DNA of 64,000 nucleotides. Origin: Streptomyces venezuelae. GTDB lineage: Bacteria > Actinomycetota > Actinomycetes > Streptomycetales > Streptomycetaceae. Shown here piece after piece: positions 63,816 through 64,000 of this stretch (positions are counted from its first letter, which is position 1; each line of letters begins with the position of its first letter). The notes under the pieces are model-generated. The model saw nothing but the letters and a program-made list of their open reading frames with translations, was not told where the DNA came from and made no database searches. Made by a program: the position numbers and the translations under genes. The DNA lies in contig NZ_CP029189.1 of assembly GCF_008642275.1 (NCBI RefSeq), positions 4,934,501 through 4,998,500 on the forward strand. The letters are read 5' to 3'.

Positions 63816-64000
63816 ATGACCGCTAGCACCACCCGTCGTACGACCGCCGCACGGTCCCGGATCGCCGCGGTCGGCGCGATCGCGGTCGCGGGCGCCCTGA
63901 TCCTCACCGGTTGTGGTGACCAGACCGACAAGGCCTCCAGCACCCCGTCGGGCGCGGCCGCCAACAGCAGCGCGCCGCTCTTCTCCAAGCTCCCGAAGAA
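63816..64000 (+). CDS. Lipoprotein, probable ABC-transporter solute-binding protein, 3' end outside window
   Basis: First 61 residues only. Basic N-terminus (MTASTTRRTTAARSRIAAVG), hydrophobic core, and lipobox LTGC with Cys about residue 33, then a Ser/Thr/Ala linker. Strong GGAGGA site before ATG 63816. The design fits an amino-acid or sugar binding lipoprotein; the ligand domain is cut off, so the class is inferred. Confidence 0.75.
   Translation, partial: MTASTTRRTTAARSRIAAVGAIAVAGALILTGCGDQTDKASSTPSGAAANSSAPLFSKLPK

Overview
The window is high-GC actinomycete chromosome. Codon use, leaderless-looking starts, SigR/RsrA, WhiB-type, DasR and SnpA/SnpR genes all point to Streptomyces. As far as I can recall it, the gene order resembles the S. 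coelicolor core around sigR, nrdAB, dasR, sigH and eshA. I see no prophage, transposon, CRISPR array, rRNA operon or large biosynthetic cluster. Only one TTA codon was found in the accepted genes (snpR).

Layout. 1-7.5 kb: a truncated Sel1-repeat protein, a flavin monooxygenase with a divergent TetR regulator and a triple operator, the initiator tRNA, the CatR/catalase pair, a CBS protein, HisN, and a TetR/SMR-exporter pair. 7.6-12.4 kb: aroA-rsgA, an M50-like membrane protease, an SRAP DNA-crosslink protein and a small hydrolase. 12.4-18.4 kb: the thiol-stress sigma factor SigR with its redox anti-sigma RsrA, two overlapping membrane HD-domain genes, a TPR protein and peptide deformylase. 18.4-26.6 kb: an AraC/DJ-1 regulator (probable NrdS), nrdB and nrdA behind a cobalamin riboswitch and paired NrdR-like boxes, a GNAT, and a CstA-type pyruvate/peptide transporter with its small YbdD partner.

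26.7-33.5 kb is the aminosugar regulon: dasR, the dasABC chitobiose importer, the GH3 hexosaminidase dasD and nagB, with DasR sites before dasA and nagB. 33.6-38.3 kb: an M8-like metallopeptidase, an SDR with a divergent TetR, and the conserved pdtaS-wblE neighbourhood. 38.6-46.8 kb: a lipid kinase, the stress sigma factor SigH with its anti-sigma PrsH, a CPA1 antiporter, a PLP enzyme, a MerR pair and a peptidoglycan amidase.

46.9-51.5 kb holds the nitric-oxide module hmp/nsrR with two matching operators. Beside it lies the most unusual locus: a family 2B encapsulin (EshA type, HK97-fold shell with an inserted cyclic-nucleotide-binding domain) in a two-gene operon with an isoprenyl diphosphate synthase. 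51.6-64 kb: GNAT and reductase genes, the snapalysin protease with its LysR activator, an ECF sigma/CU044_5270 pair, a DUF4097/PadR pair, a three-unit 101-bp tandem repeat, an HTH/Clp-N pair with a double operator, a quinone-reductase-like enzyme, malic enzyme and the start of a lipoprotein gene.

Much of the window concerns stress and redox control (CatR, SigR/RsrA, NrdR plus riboswitch, WblE, SigH, NsrR). Starts were moved from the longest open frame where a ribosome-binding site, a catalytic N-terminus or known family length argued for it.
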